DNA of 64,000 bases from Sphingobium bisphenolivorans (GCF_000412635.1 NZ_ASTG01000015.1:1-64000); one strand, 5' to 3'; shown: positions 1 through 8,530, counted from the stretch's first letter. Notes: a model not told the origin generated them from the sequence alone. Made by a program: numbers and translations.

Positions 1-957
1 CCCGCAAGGGGGAGGGGCGTTGTTGATCGCACCGCCCTAGTCCAACACGCCCGTGAGAGCATCGCGCGGGGATCAAAATCCTTTGCCCTCGCCTCCCGAT
101 TGTTCGACCCCAAGACCCGGGAGCGGGCATGGCTGCTCTATGCCTGGTGCCGCAAGTGCGATGATATCGCGGACGGGCAGGACCATGGCGGCACGTTGCG
201 GGGCGTTGCCGACGGTCAGGCGCGGCTGTCGATTATCCGGGCGCTGACGGACGCGGCGCTGCAGGGCGAGCCGACCGGCGACCCCGCCTTCGACGGCTTT
301 GGCCTGGTGATGCGCGAATGTGCTATCCCAGAGCGCTATGCCCATGACCTGATCGAGGGCTTCGCGCTCGACGCCCGCGAGTGGCGGCCGCGTAGCGAAG
401 CCGACATGCTGCGCTATTGCTATCATGTCGCGGGGGCGGTCGGCTGCATGATGGCGGTGCTGATGGGTGTCGACCCGTCTGATCAGGCGACGCTCGACCG
501 CGCATGCGACCTCGGGCTTGCCTTCCAGCTCGCCAATATAGCGCGCGACATCAGCGAGGATGAGGCGGCCGACCGCTGCTACCTGCCCGAGGAATGGCTG
601 GTCGAGATGGATATTCCGCCCGGCGAGCATATGAAGCCGTGGGTGCGGCCACGCCTTGCGCTGCTGGCGCGCCGGTTGGCCGACATGGCGGCGGACTATG
701 AGCAGAGCGCGCGCCATGGCACCGGCGCGCTGCCGGCGCGTGCCGCCTGGGCAGTGCTGGCGGCAGCGGGCATCTATGGCGATATCGCGCGAGAGGTGGC
801 GCGGCGCGGCGAACATGCCTGGGATCATCGGGTGGTGACATCGAAGGCGGGGAAGCTTGGCTGGGTGCTGCGCGCGGGGCTGCAGGTCCCGGGTTGCGCC
901 CGGCGCTGGCCTGCCGCGACACCGCGCCCCGACCATCTCTGGCGCCGCTCCGCCTGA
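1..957 (+). CDS. crtB: Phytoene synthase CrtB (5' end outside window)
   Basis: Squalene/phytoene synthase family; condenses two geranylgeranyl diphosphates to phytoene, the first committed step of carotenoid synthesis. The frame is open from base 1 with no in-frame ATG/GTG before the conserved N-terminal block (GSKSFALASRLFDP, from about base 70), so the true start probably lies left of the window; a TTG at 100 is internal to the conserved sequence. The first aspartate-rich motif DDIAD is at 160-174 and the second (RDISED) near 544-561, both needed for Mg-diphosphate binding. The C-terminus is complete. About 318 codons are present, normal for CrtB. Convergent with amtB. Confidence 0.9.
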   Translation, partial: PARGRGVVDRTALVQHARESIARGSKSFALASRLFDPKTRERAWLLYAWCRKCDDIADGQDHGGTLRGVADGQARLSIIRALTDAALQGEPTGDPAFDGFGLVMRECAIPERYAHDLIEGFALDAREWRPRSEADMLRYCYHVAGAVGCMMAVLMGVDPSDQATLDRACDLGLAFQLANIARDISEDEAADRCYLPEEWLVEMDIPPGEHMKPWVRPRLALLARRLADMAADYEQSARHGTGALPARAAWAVLAAAGIYGDIAREVARRGEHAWDHRVVTSKAGKLGWVLRAGLQVPGCARRWPAATPRPDHLWRRSA

Positions 958-960
958 ACG

Positions 961-991
961 AAAAAAAGGGCCGATACTTTCGTACCGGCCC
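961..991 (-). terminator. Rho-independent terminator of glnK-amtB
   Basis: On the minus strand a 10-bp GC-rich stem with one mismatch and a GAAA tetraloop is followed directly by seven T residues. It lies about 70 bases past the amtB stop codon. The plus strand lacks a T run after the stem, so it does not look like a crtB terminator. Confidence 0.85.
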
Positions 992-1062
992 CAGGGTTGT
1001 TCGCAGGAGGAACAAGGTGAGGCGGGCGGGCCTTATTGGGTGGCCCGCCCGCCCTGCCAATC

Positions 1063-2406
1063 TCATGGGTTGTAGGCGCGCTCGCCATGCTCGCCGAGGT
1101 CGAGGCCTTCCAGTTCGACTTCGCGGCTGACGCGGAGGCCGGTGACCGCCTTGGCGATGAAGATGGCGATAGCGGTGCCGATCGAGGCCCAGACGATGGT
1201 CGTGAGCACCGCTTCGATCTGGACGATCAGCTTGGCGCCCATGTCATAGTCCGCAGCGCCCGGGCCGCCCAGCGAGGGCGAGTAGACGATGGCGGTGCCG
1301 ATCGCGCCGATCATGCCGCCGATACCGTGGATGCCGAAGGCGTCGAGCGAGTCGTCGTAGCCGAGCTTCGGCTTCATGACGGTGACGGTATAGAAGCAGA
1401 CGACCGAAGCGACAGCGCCCAGGACGATCGCGCCGAAGGGACCCGAATTGCCCGCTGCCGGGGTGACCGCGACCAGGCCGGCGATGATGCCCGAGCAGAA
1501 GCCCAGGGCCGAACCCTTATGGCCGTTGATGCGCTCCGCGAGCATCCAGAACAGGCCGCCCGCAGCCGTTGCGACGAAGGTGTTGATCATGGCGAGAGCC
1601 GCCGAACCATTGGCCTCCAGCGCCGAGCCGGCGTTGAAACCGAACCAGCCGACCCACAGCAGGCCGGTGCCGACGCCGGTCAGCGTCAGGCTGTGCGGCG
1701 GCATCGGTTCGCGGGGGAAGCCCAGGCGCTTGCCGAGGATGAGGCAGGCGACCAGCGCGGACACGCCAGCGTTGATGTGAACCACGGTGCCGCCCGCGAA
1801 GTCGAGCGCGCCGGCCTTGAAGAACAGGCCGCTCGCCGCCCACACCATGTGCGCGATCGGGAAGTAGACGATGGTCAGCCAGACGGCTGCGAACACCATG
1901 ACGGCCGAGAATTTGATACGCTCGACCACGGAACCCAGCACCAGCGCTATGGTGATCGCGGCGAAAGTCATCTGGAAGCAGATGAACACATATTCGGGGA
2001 TCTCGACCCCAGCGGTAAAGGTCGCCGCCTGCGACGCCGGTGTGACGCCCTTCAGGAAGGCCTTGTCGAAGGTAGCGATGAAATTGCTGAGGCCGTTCGT
2101 ATGATCAGGACCGAAAGCCAACGAATAGCCGTACATCACCCAGATCAGCATCGCGAGACATGCGACCGCGCCGACCTGCGTCATGAGCGAGAGCATGTTC
2201 TTGGTACGGACCAGACCGCCGTAGAACAGGGCGAGGCCGGGCAGGATCATCAGGAAGACGAGGACGGTGGAGGTCATCATCCAGGCGGTATCGCCCTTGT
2301 CGACCGTGGCCGCGGGCGCCGCCGCCTGTGCCCAGGCGGGCATCGCGGCGAACAGCGAGAGGCCGAGCCCGCCCGCGACGCCGCATAGTTTCTTGGAAAA
2401 GGTCAT
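1063..2406 (-). CDS. amtB: Ammonium transporter AmtB
   Basis: Amt/Mep/Rh family inner-membrane ammonium channel. A signal peptide (cleavage after about residue 26, AWA|Q) precedes about 11 membrane helices. The N-terminal helix block LALFYGGLVRTKN, the pore histidine contexts (VVHINAGVSA and AFGIHGIGG) and FGFNAGSALEANG are all present. The ATG at 2406 is chosen over a TTG three bases upstream because AGGGGGG lies just before it. It is 447 residues, normal for the family. It starts 11 bases after glnK, so the two are cotranscribed; the PII protein GlnK is expected to plug the channel when nitrogen is sufficient. Confidence 0.95.
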   Translation of the reverse strand: MTFSKKLCGVAGGLGLSLFAAMPAWAQAAAPAATVDKGDTAWMMTSTVLVFLMILPGLALFYGGLVRTKNMLSLMTQVGAVACLAMLIWVMYGYSLAFGPDHTNGLSNFIATFDKAFLKGVTPASQAATFTAGVEIPEYVFICFQMTFAAITIALVLGSVVERIKFSAVMVFAAVWLTIVYFPIAHMVWAASGLFFKAGALDFAGGTVVHINAGVSALVACLILGKRLGFPREPMPPHSLTLTGVGTGLLWVGWFGFNAGSALEANGSAALAMINTFVATAAGGLFWMLAERINGHKGSALGFCSGIIAGLVAVTPAAGNSGPFGAIVLGAVASVVCFYTVTVMKPKLGYDDSLDAFGIHGIGGMIGAIGTAIVYSPSLGGPGAADYDMGAKLIVQIEAVLTTIVWASIGTAIAIFIAKAVTGLRVSREVELEGLDLGEHGERAYNP

Positions 2407-2417
2407 CAATTCCCCCC

Positions 2418-2756
2418 TTACAGTGCGGTTTCGCCGGTTTCGCCGGTACGGATGCGCACCGCCTGCTCGACATCGAGGACGAAGATCTTGCCATCTCCAA
2501 TGGCGCCGGAATTGGCCGCTGCCTGCGTCGCCTCCACGACGCGCGGCGCGAGGTCGTCGTCGCAGACCACCTCGATCTTGATCTTCGGAACCATGTTGGT
2601 CGAATATTCGGCCCCGCGATAGATTTCGGTCTGCCCCTTCTGGCGGCCGAAGCCCTTAACCTCGCTCACCGTCATGCCGGCGATGCCGAGCGAGGAAAGT
2701 GCCTCGCGGACATCGTCAAGCTTGAACGGCTTGATGATAGCCATGACAAGTTTCAT
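2418..2756 (-). CDS. glnK: Nitrogen regulatory protein PII (GlnK)
   Basis: 112-residue PII signalling protein, the usual family length. The start MKLVMAIIKPFKLDDV is typical, and the T-loop carries Tyr51 (in GAEYSTN), the uridylylation site. The C-terminal signature GDGKIFVLDVEQAVRIRTGE is complete. It senses 2-oxoglutarate and ATP/ADP and binds AmtB. The start at 2756 has a GGGGG ribosome-binding site. It lies immediately upstream of amtB and behind a strong sigma-54 promoter match, as expected for an NtrC-controlled glnK-amtB operon. Confidence 0.95.
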   Translation of the reverse strand: MKLVMAIIKPFKLDDVREALSSLGIAGMTVSEVKGFGRQKGQTEIYRGAEYSTNMVPKIKIEVVCDDDLAPRVVEATQAAANSGAIGDGKIFVLDVEQAVRIRTGETGETAL

Positions 2757-2791
2757 GTCGCCCCCTGTAACTGGTGTGCAGCCAAGTACCA

Positions 2792-2806
2792 GCAAGAGGC
2801 GTGCCA
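2792..2806 (-). promoter_or_regulatory. Sigma-54 (RpoN) -24/-12 promoter of glnK-amtB
   Basis: Reading the minus strand gives TGGCACGCCTCTTGC, that is TGGCAC-N5-TTGC with ideal GG/GC spacing, an essentially perfect match to the RpoN consensus. The -12 element is about 36 bases upstream of the glnK start codon. Nitrogen-regulated sigma-54 control of glnK-amtB is well established in proteobacteria, and rpoN itself is in this window. Confidence 0.85.
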
Positions 2807-2866
2807 AAAGGTGAAAAGGCGTGTTTTCTCAGCTTTTTTGGAAGGCCGGTTTCAGAAGCCGCCGAA

Positions 2867-2898
2867 TTTTTGGGCAGCCGAACCCTGCTGCCTAAAAA
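2867..2898. promoter_or_regulatory. Inverted repeat upstream of the sigma-54 promoter
   Basis: Two 12-base arms (TTTTTGGGCAGC and GCTGCCTAAAAA, one mismatch) flank an 8-base spacer. T runs lie outside the left arm and A runs outside the right, so it does not behave as a terminator in either direction. Its centre is about 100 bases upstream of the predicted glnK transcription start, a usual distance for an enhancer-binding protein such as NtrC, but it does not match the classical NtrC box well. The role is inferred. Confidence 0.4.
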
Positions 2899-2920
2899 AT
2901 GGGCAGAGGCCTGGAACTTA

Positions 2921-3010
2921 TCCTGCTCCCGCGAAGGCGCTCGAACGGGACTACTGGCTCATGAGAGGCTGGATCAAATAGCCGAACTGGGTTCCTGCCT
3001 TCGCAGAAGC
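2921..3010. repeat. REP-like intergenic inverted pair, GCGAAGGC family
   Basis: Two oppositely oriented copies of a motif with core GCGAAGGC (CTCCCGCGAAGGCGC and GGTTCCTGCCTTCGCAG) flank about 45 bases. The same core, also in facing pairs, recurs near 18.5, 26.6 and 28.3 kb, always between genes. Confidence 0.5.
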
Positions 3011-3017
3011 GCGTGTC

Positions 3018-3593
3018 CTACCAGTCTCCGCCTTGTTCGACGGCCTGTTGCTCCTCGGGCAGCGTCTTGCGCCCCAAAGCCGCATTCCGGTGCGGGAACC
3101 GGCCGAACCGCTCGATAATGGCTGAATGCTGCCGCGCGAAGTCGAGGGAGCGGTCATCGCCCGCACCTTCGAACAGGCTCAGCGACAGTCTCTGGTCGTC
3201 CATATCCTCGCTATGCTGGAACGGCATGTAGAAGAAGAGCCGGCCCGCGCCGCCGATCTGGATGTCATAGCCCTGCGCGATGGCGCCGCGCGCGACATCG
3301 CGGGCCAACCCGTCGGTGGCGAAGGCCTGCGCCGATCCGCGGAACATGTTGCGGGGTAGTTGGTCGAACAGCAGGACCGCTGCCAGCGCATCATCGGCAC
3401 GGACGAGAAAATCGGTCGCGGCGACATGGCGCTTCTCTTCCCACAGCGCGGCAAAGCGATCCGCGCATTGGCGGTCCAGCGCAACGCCGCCGTTCCACCA
3501 GCGCTCCTCGCCCACCTGATTGAACCAGAAGTCGAGCAGGGCCGCGGCCCAATCGGCCGTCACCGCATCATGGCTGTCGGTCAGCATGTTCAT
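3018..3593 (-). CDS. DUF924 family protein
   Basis: 191-residue cytosolic protein of the DUF924 (COG3803) family. Diagnostic blocks are LLDFWFNQVGEERWW near the N-terminus, LLFDQLPRNMFRG (about 75-87), FFYMPFQHSE (about 120-129) and RFGRFPHRN near the C-terminus. The fold is helical and tetratricopeptide-like; the biochemical role is unknown. ATG at 3593, with a second in-frame Met two codons later. The gene stands alone, 55 bases after tldD ends its own unit on the same strand. Confidence 0.85.
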   Translation of the reverse strand: MNMLTDSHDAVTADWAAALLDFWFNQVGEERWWNGGVALDRQCADRFAALWEEKRHVAATDFLVRADDALAAVLLFDQLPRNMFRGSAQAFATDGLARDVARGAIAQGYDIQIGGAGRLFFYMPFQHSEDMDDQRLSLSLFEGAGDDRSLDFARQHSAIIERFGRFPHRNAALGRKTLPEEQQAVEQGGDW

Positions 3594-3647
3594 GAGGGAT
3601 CAAAGATGGAGCGGCGCTCCGGTTCCTCGACCCACGGCGTCGGCGGC

Positions 3648-5090
3648 TCAGGTCGCCGTGCCGCCCACTGTCAGCCCCTCCATCAGCAGGGTAGGCTGGC
3701 CCACGCCGGCGGGCACGCTCTGCCCGCCCTTGCCGCACATGCCGACGCCCTCGTCCAGAGCCCAGTCATTGCCGATGCCGATCACCTTGGTGAGCGCGGT
3801 CGGCCCATCGCCGATCAGCGTCGCGCCCTTGATCGGCTCGCCCAGCTTGCCATTCTCGACCTTGTAGGCCTCGGTGCAGGAGAAGACGAACTTGCCCGAC
3901 ACAATATCGACCTGACCGCCGCCAAAGCTCTTGGCGAAGATGCCCGACTTCATGCGGGAGAGGAGTTCGGCCGGGTCGTCCTGCCCGCCCTTGATGAAAG
4001 TGTTGGTCATGCGTGGCATCGGCGCATGGGCATAGCTTTCGCGGCGGCCGTTGCCGGTGGGCTCGACGCCCATCAGCCGGGCGTTCAGCCGGTCCTGCAT
4101 ATAGCCCTTGAGAATGCCGTCCTCGATCAGCACATTCTCGCGGGTCGGCGTGCCCTCGTCATCGATCGAGAGCGAACCGCGACGGTTCATGATCGATCCG
4201 TCATCCACCACTGTGACGCCGGGCGCGGCCACCCGCTCGCCCAGCCGGCCGGAGAAGGCGCTGGTGCCCTTGCGGTTGAAGTCGCCCTCCAGCCCGTGGC
4301 CGATCGCCTCATGCACCAGCACACCGGGCCAGCCGGGGCCGAGCAGCACGGTCATCTCGCCCGCAGGCGCGGCGACGGAGCGCAGATTGACCTGCGCCTG
4401 GGCGAGCGCCTCGTCGATGGCGCGGCTCCAGATCGCGGGGTCCATCACCTGATCGTAGAGATAGCGGCCGCCGATGCCGAAGCCGCCGGATTCGCGACGG
4501 CCATTCTCCTCCAGAATGAGGGAGACGTTGAGCCGCACCAGCGGGCGGATGTCGCTCGCGGTGAAGCCGTCGGCGCGGACGATCTCCACCACCGACCAGC
4601 TGCCCGAGAGGCTGACCGACACCTGCGCCACGCGCGGATCGCGGGCGCGGGCGGCGGCATCGATCGCGGCGCAGAGCGTCACCTTCTCGGCGAAGGGCAC
4701 GATCTCCAGCGGATTGGCGTCGGTGTAGAGGTGGCGGTTGGTGTGCTGCGGCGGCGGAGCGGGCGCGCCCTTCGCGGGATCGAGCAGCGTCAGCGTCTCC
4801 GCCGCCCGGCGGATCGCCGCCTCGCTGATGTCGTTCGCATGGGCAAAGCCGGTCATCTCCCCCGACACGCCGCGCAGGCCGAAGCCCGCATCGGTCGAAT
4901 AGTCGGCGGTCTTCAGCCGGCCGTCATCGAAGCCGAAACTCTCGCTCGCCCGATATTGCAGGTAGAGTTCGCCATCGTCGCAGCTTTTGAGCGCGTCGGC
5001 GGTGAGGCGGCGAGCGCCGTCCGGATCAAGCAGACCCGCACGATAGAGAAGGCCGCGGGCATCGGTGAACTGAGAGGCGATTTCGGTCAT
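3648..5090 (-). CDS. tldD: Metalloprotease TldD
   Basis: Zinc metalloprotease of the TldD/PmbA (U62) family, which works with TldE/PmbA to degrade unfolded peptides and process modified peptides. The metal-binding segment LVHEAIGHGLEGDFNR (HExxxH) and the glycine-rich C-terminal block GMCGKGGQSVP are intact. The start MTEIASQFTDARGLLYR at 5090 is preferred over a longer upstream reading. It is 480 residues, normal for the family. No tldE/pmbA is present in this window. Confidence 0.93.
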   Translation of the reverse strand: MTEIASQFTDARGLLYRAGLLDPDGARRLTADALKSCDDGELYLQYRASESFGFDDGRLKTADYSTDAGFGLRGVSGEMTGFAHANDISEAAIRRAAETLTLLDPAKGAPAPPPQHTNRHLYTDANPLEIVPFAEKVTLCAAIDAAARARDPRVAQVSVSLSGSWSVVEIVRADGFTASDIRPLVRLNVSLILEENGRRESGGFGIGGRYLYDQVMDPAIWSRAIDEALAQAQVNLRSVAAPAGEMTVLLGPGWPGVLVHEAIGHGLEGDFNRKGTSAFSGRLGERVAAPGVTVVDDGSIMNRRGSLSIDDEGTPTRENVLIEDGILKGYMQDRLNARLMGVEPTGNGRRESYAHAPMPRMTNTFIKGGQDDPAELLSRMKSGIFAKSFGGGQVDIVSGKFVFSCTEAYKVENGKLGEPIKGATLIGDGPTALTKVIGIGNDWALDEGVGMCGKGGQSVPAGVGQPTLLMEGLTVGGTAT

Positions 5091-5264
5091 ACCGCCCGAT
5101 ATAGGAGCGGTCGCCGTCAAGCCCAATGAAAATCACGATTGCCGCTTATTCGCCGACGTCGGTCGTTCCCGTAGGGGGGCGGACCCTCCCAGCTTACAGC
5201 CGTAAGCACGCGCGGGCGATGGACCCCACCTGCGCGGCGATGACAGGCGCCGGGCTAGCGCTGC

Positions 5265-5492
5265 TTAAATGCTGGCGCTGGAGGGGATGTCGGGCAAGCC
5301 GGCGACTTCTGGCGTGTCGGCCGGCCCGCCGATCAGCACGAAGCGGCGATCGCAATAGCCGCAATCGACATAGCCGTGCTCGTCAATTTCCAGGAAGACG
5401 CGCGGATGGCCGAGGGCTGCGGGGATGTCGCCGGAGCCATCGCAGGCAACGCGGGGCTTGGTGACTCGAAGGATTTCGGGCGGCTGGATCAT
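5265..5492 (-). CDS. zf-CHCC zinc-finger protein
   Basis: 75-residue protein with a CHCC zinc-finger domain. The ligands appear as Cys in VACDGSG, His in [10 protein letters not shown], and the pair in [11 protein letters not shown]. The same domain occurs in the NDUFS6/13-kDa subunit of complex I and in small stand-alone alphaproteobacterial proteins like this one. It starts with ATG at 5492. The about 170 bases between it and tldD hold no recognisable gene. Confidence 0.8.
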   Translation of the reverse strand: MIQPPEILRVTKPRVACDGSGDIPAALGHPRVFLEIDEHGYVDCGYCDRRFVLIGGPADTPEVAGLPDIPSSASI

Positions 5493-5549
5493 GACCGCCG
5501 ATTAGCAGCGGCGGCGCGGCGCCGCAATATGGTGGTACAGCAGGAAGGA

Positions 5550-5625
5550 TGGTGGGCGATGACGGGCTCGAACCGCCGACATTCTCGGTGTAAACGAGAC
5601 GCTCTACCAACTGAGCTAATCGCCC
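5550..5625 (-). tRNA. tRNA-Val (anticodon TAC)
   Basis: On the minus strand a full cloverleaf is visible: acceptor arms GGGCGAT/ATCGCCC, D-arm AGCTCAGTTGGTAGAGC, anticodon stem-loop TCTCG-TTTACAC-CGAGA with anticodon TAC, and T-arm GGCGGTTCGAGCCCGTC. Discriminator A and an encoded CCA (5550-5552) are present. Confidence 0.97.
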
Positions 5626-5803
5626 CCGTGGGGATTTCTCGGCGCTTCTAGGCTTATTCGGCTGCTGGTCAAGGGCACATTTGCGGAACGGATCGGAGAG
5701 AGAAAAGCAAAAGGACCTGTGAGTCCCGAGCTGTTCCCGAAGTCTATCCGGAGGACGGAGGTGCCTTACAAATGTCGGTGAAGAGCCACAGGTGGCCGCG
5801 CCA

Positions 5804-6163
5804 CTAGAAGCCGAGCAGTTGATCCAGCGCAGCCAACAACCGGCGCTCGTTCGTCGGCTTTCCGGCGTTTGGGACGCCCGCTAAGACGTCGCCGCCATAT
5901 TGTTCGGGACAGGCATAGGCGGTCGCCACAGCGAACGGAATGCTGTTCGCCTTCAGTGCCACGGCCACCGGGGTTACGAGTTCCCTGCCAAGATTGACGT
6001 CGAGAAGGGCGACCAACGGCAATTCGACCTCTAGCAGAGCCAGCGCCCCTCTGACGGTCGCCACCGGGCCAATGACCCGCCATCCGTGTCGTTCAAGTAG
6101 AAGCTGGAGGTCCATCGCTATGAGATATTCATCTTCAACGATCAGGACCGTCTTCTGCATCAT
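5804..6163 (-). CDS. Single-domain response regulator
   Basis: 119-residue stand-alone receiver (REC) domain without an output domain. The acidic pair lies in LIVEDEYLIA, the phospho-acceptor is Asp55 in ALLDVNLG, and the conserved Lys is in AGKPTN (about residue 102). Members of this type near HWE/HisKA_2 kinases act in phosphorelays or as phosphate sinks. It starts 6 bases after the HWE kinase stop codon, so the two form a two-gene operon. Confidence 0.88.
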   Translation of the reverse strand: MMQKTVLIVEDEYLIAMDLQLLLERHGWRVIGPVATVRGALALLEVELPLVALLDVNLGRELVTPVAVALKANSIPFAVATAYACPEQYGGDVLAGVPNAGKPTNERRLLAALDQLLGF

Positions 6164-6169
6164 TCGCTG

Positions 6170-7174
6170 TCAGTCTTCGGGAGAGGCACTCCCCAGCGGA
6201 ATGACGATCTCGGCGTTAAAACCGTCGATGGCAAAATCCAGTTCCACCTGCCCGTGCAGGTTGTAGGCCGCCGCCGATTGGATGAGGCGGGTTCCATAGC
6301 CGCTCGCCGCTGGGCTGGCCACTGGAGGGCCGCCGCTTTCGGTCCACTTGATCCGTAGCGTCTTGCCGCCTTCCTCCACCAGCCAACTGACACGCACCTG
6401 GCCGGTCGGCACCGACAGCGCGCCGTACTTCACAGCGTTTGTCGCTATCTCATGCATGATAAGGCCCAGCGACATGATGATGTGCGGAGCCAGCACCACA
6501 GGTTCGCCGGGCTGGATAAGGACGGCATGGGGATTTGCGGAATAGGGCGCCAATATGCTACCGAGCAGTTCCGCGAGGCCACTCTCTTCTTGCTCGGCGA
6601 AGGCGAGGTTCTCGGCCTCGATCAAGGCAGCAAGCCGCCCTAGAAAAGCGTCACGATATTCCTCAGCCGTTCGGCCTTCTGCAGTTGTGTGACTGGCCAA
6701 CGATTGTATCACGCCGAACAGGTTTTTCATGCGGTGGCGGAGTTCGCCAAAGAGCAGGTCCTTGGCGACGTCGCGCCGACGCTGATCAGTTGCGTCCATG
6801 ATGGACACCAACATGGAACGGCTGCCCCCATCCGGCTGGTGTAAGGTGCGCGCGGTCAGCAGCATGGTTCTTCTGCCGAGGGCGGGAAAATCGTGCTGGA
6901 CCTCGTAATTGATGATCGCGGTCGCCTTCGGGATCACCTCCTCAAGCAGGTGGCGTAGCTCCGGAATATCCCACTGGCCATTGCCCAGCTCGTAAATGGG
7001 CTGGCCGATTGTCTCATAGCTGCTGACGCCGAAGGTTTTGAAAAACGAGCGGCTGGCAGCTTGAACGCAGAGACTAGCGTCCAGTACCAGTAGCGGTTCG
7101 GCTACCGTATCCACGATGCCCTGCGCCTGAGCGTGGTTGGTGCGAAGAAGGCGATAGAGATCGTCGGTGTTCAT
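6170..7174 (-). CDS. HWE-family sensor histidine kinase
   Basis: 334 residues with no membrane segment, so probably cytosolic. A PAS-like sensor region (about 20-130) precedes the kinase core. The phospho-acceptor is His147 in FGELRHRMKNLFGV, the N-box is HEIATNAVKYGALS (Asn247), and the diagnostic W-x-E is Trp277-Thr-Glu279 in RIKWTES, which places it in the HWE group common in alphaproteobacteria. The signal is unknown; a flavin is possible for a PAS domain but the LOV cysteine motif is not evident. It is cotranscribed with the downstream single-domain response regulator. Confidence 0.88.
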   Translation of the reverse strand: MNTDDLYRLLRTNHAQAQGIVDTVAEPLLVLDASLCVQAASRSFFKTFGVSSYETIGQPIYELGNGQWDIPELRHLLEEVIPKATAIINYEVQHDFPALGRRTMLLTARTLHQPDGGSRSMLVSIMDATDQRRRDVAKDLLFGELRHRMKNLFGVIQSLASHTTAEGRTAEEYRDAFLGRLAALIEAENLAFAEQEESGLAELLGSILAPYSANPHAVLIQPGEPVVLAPHIIMSLGLIMHEIATNAVKYGALSVPTGQVRVSWLVEEGGKTLRIKWTESGGPPVASPAASGYGTRLIQSAAAYNLHGQVELDFAIDGFNAEIVIPLGSASPED

Positions 7175-7290
7175 AGAGGATGTGTCGCACCGAAATGTGG
7201 ATCAGACAATATCGATGGGGGCAATCGCCCGACATCCTCGGTGGCCGCAAATCTACGGCAATCGGGCCGCTGGTCAAGCGGGACATGGCT

Positions 7291-8295
7291 TCAGGCGCAG
7301 CGGAAACGGCGGCTGGCGACGAACCACTGGCTGATCGCGTCCACCGCCCGGTCGGCAAGCGCAATGAATACGCGGCGACCGTCATGCGGATCGGCCTGCC
7401 GATCGACAAAGCCCCGCTCCGTCAGGGTGCGGATCCAGCGCAGCGCCGTCGTCGGCGGCACGGCCGACGCGATGCACAGGCTGGACACGGACACGCGCTC
7501 ATGCTCCAGCCGGGCGGCGAACAGGTCGAGCAGCATGTCCCAGGCCGGATCTGCGAACAGGTCTGAGGGCATATACTCCTCCCGAAGCCGCCGGGCGCGC
7601 AACAGGTCGCGCACCTGAGCCGCCTGGATCGGCGCGGTATCGGCGGACTTTTTCGCGCTGCCGATCGGCTCCAGCGCGGGCATGCCGATATAGTCGCTCG
7701 GCTGGTCGGAGATGCGCGGGCCAAGATCGAAGGAGGGCGTCGCCTGTCGAGGGCGCAGGGTCAGCGCTTCGAGCGTGCGGGCAAGGCGGCTCACCTCCTC
7801 GCTCAATTGCTGCAGCCGCACGCCATCGCCATCGCGATTGGCTTCATGAAGCGTGTGCGAAGGCGCGTAGCTGGCGGCCGCCAGGAGCGCGGCGGCAAGG
7901 TCGGCATGATCAGGCGAGCACAGCAGCTGCGTCCGTTCGCTGCGGAGACAGGCATAAGCGAGGTCCAGCGTGTCGATCCCCGCGACCGTCACCACCGGCA
8001 TTTCATTCTGAAGCGCCATGGTTTCAAGCTGAACCAGCAGCCGCTCCAGCATCGCGGTGCGGGCCGGGCAGAAGAGCAGGACGATGTCGCAGCCCACCTG
8101 CGCATCCAGCCGGGCGCAAGCATGGTCCAGCGGTACCGCTCCCAGAAGCCGCAGGCCCGCCGCTTCGCTCAATGCGCGCACCTCCTCGGCACACATATCA
8201 TCGGCCAGGATCAGCAGCCCCTGCCGGTCATCCCTCGCCCCCAGCGGCACGTCGAAAGATGAGCCCAGACCTGGCTGAAAATGATCCATTTCCAT
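7291..8295 (-). CDS. Winged-helix (MarR-like) regulator with receiver-like N-terminal region
   Basis: 334 residues. The first about 150 residues alternate strands and helices (LLILADDMCAEEV, DIVLLFCPA, MPVVTVAGID) like a degenerate receiver fold. The C-terminal about 100 residues form a MarR-type winged helix (VSVSSLCIASAVPPTTALRW, then DGRRVFIAL in the wing). The start at 8295 is chosen because AGGGGAG lies 7 bases upstream. Targets are unknown. Three similar 13-base motifs lie in its upstream region (see 8361-8515) and could be autoregulatory sites. Confidence 0.7.
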   Translation of the reverse strand: MEMDHFQPGLGSSFDVPLGARDDRQGLLILADDMCAEEVRALSEAAGLRLLGAVPLDHACARLDAQVGCDIVLLFCPARTAMLERLLVQLETMALQNEMPVVTVAGIDTLDLAYACLRSERTQLLCSPDHADLAAALLAAASYAPSHTLHEANRDGDGVRLQQLSEEVSRLARTLEALTLRPRQATPSFDLGPRISDQPSDYIGMPALEPIGSAKKSADTAPIQAAQVRDLLRARRLREEYMPSDLFADPAWDMLLDLFAARLEHERVSVSSLCIASAVPPTTALRWIRTLTERGFVDRQADPHDGRRVFIALADRAVDAISQWFVASRRFRCA

Positions 8296-8360
8296 GAAAC
8301 TCCCCTGACGCTGTTCCGCCCAGCTTAGCGGATTATGACCGCAGCGCAGCCCAACCATCC

Positions 8361-8515
8361 TCCAAAATGAAGGAGAATGCACCGGAAGCGTCTTTTTACT
8401 GACGCTGGAGAAGCCAACGAAAGCGCCTTGCCGTACAGGAACAGCCAAAATGGAGGCAGCATCGGTCGCAAATGGCGCAAGCGGGACGGCGCGCCTGCTT
8501 CATCCGAAATGGATG
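8361..8515. promoter_or_regulatory. Three related 13-base motifs upstream of the winged-helix regulator
   Basis: TCCAAAATGAAGG (8361-8373), GCCAAAATGGAGG (8444-8456) and TCCGAAATGGATG (8503-8515) share the core CC(A/G)AAATG(A/G)A. The third sits inside an 8-bp inverted repeat (CTTCATCC-N5-GGATGAAG, 8499-8519). They occupy the 235-base gap before the regulator gene. Binding by that regulator is only inferred. Confidence 0.3.
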
Positions 8516-8530
8516 AAGTTTTGCGTATAT

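Noticed and set aside
1036..2388. Long open frame antiparallel to amtB (450 codons)
   Set aside because: It is the exact opposite strand of amtB; high-GC genes commonly leave open antisense frames, and its Asp/Arg/Gly-rich translation matches no family.
3360..5129. 589-codon open frame opposite tldD
   Set aside because: Mirror of the tldD coding sequence; His/Ala/Arg-biased translation without known domain.
5091..5264. Short gene between tldD and the zf-CHCC gene (start 5126, plus strand)
   Set aside because: Translation lacks any recognisable pattern and runs into the opposite-strand zf-CHCC gene.
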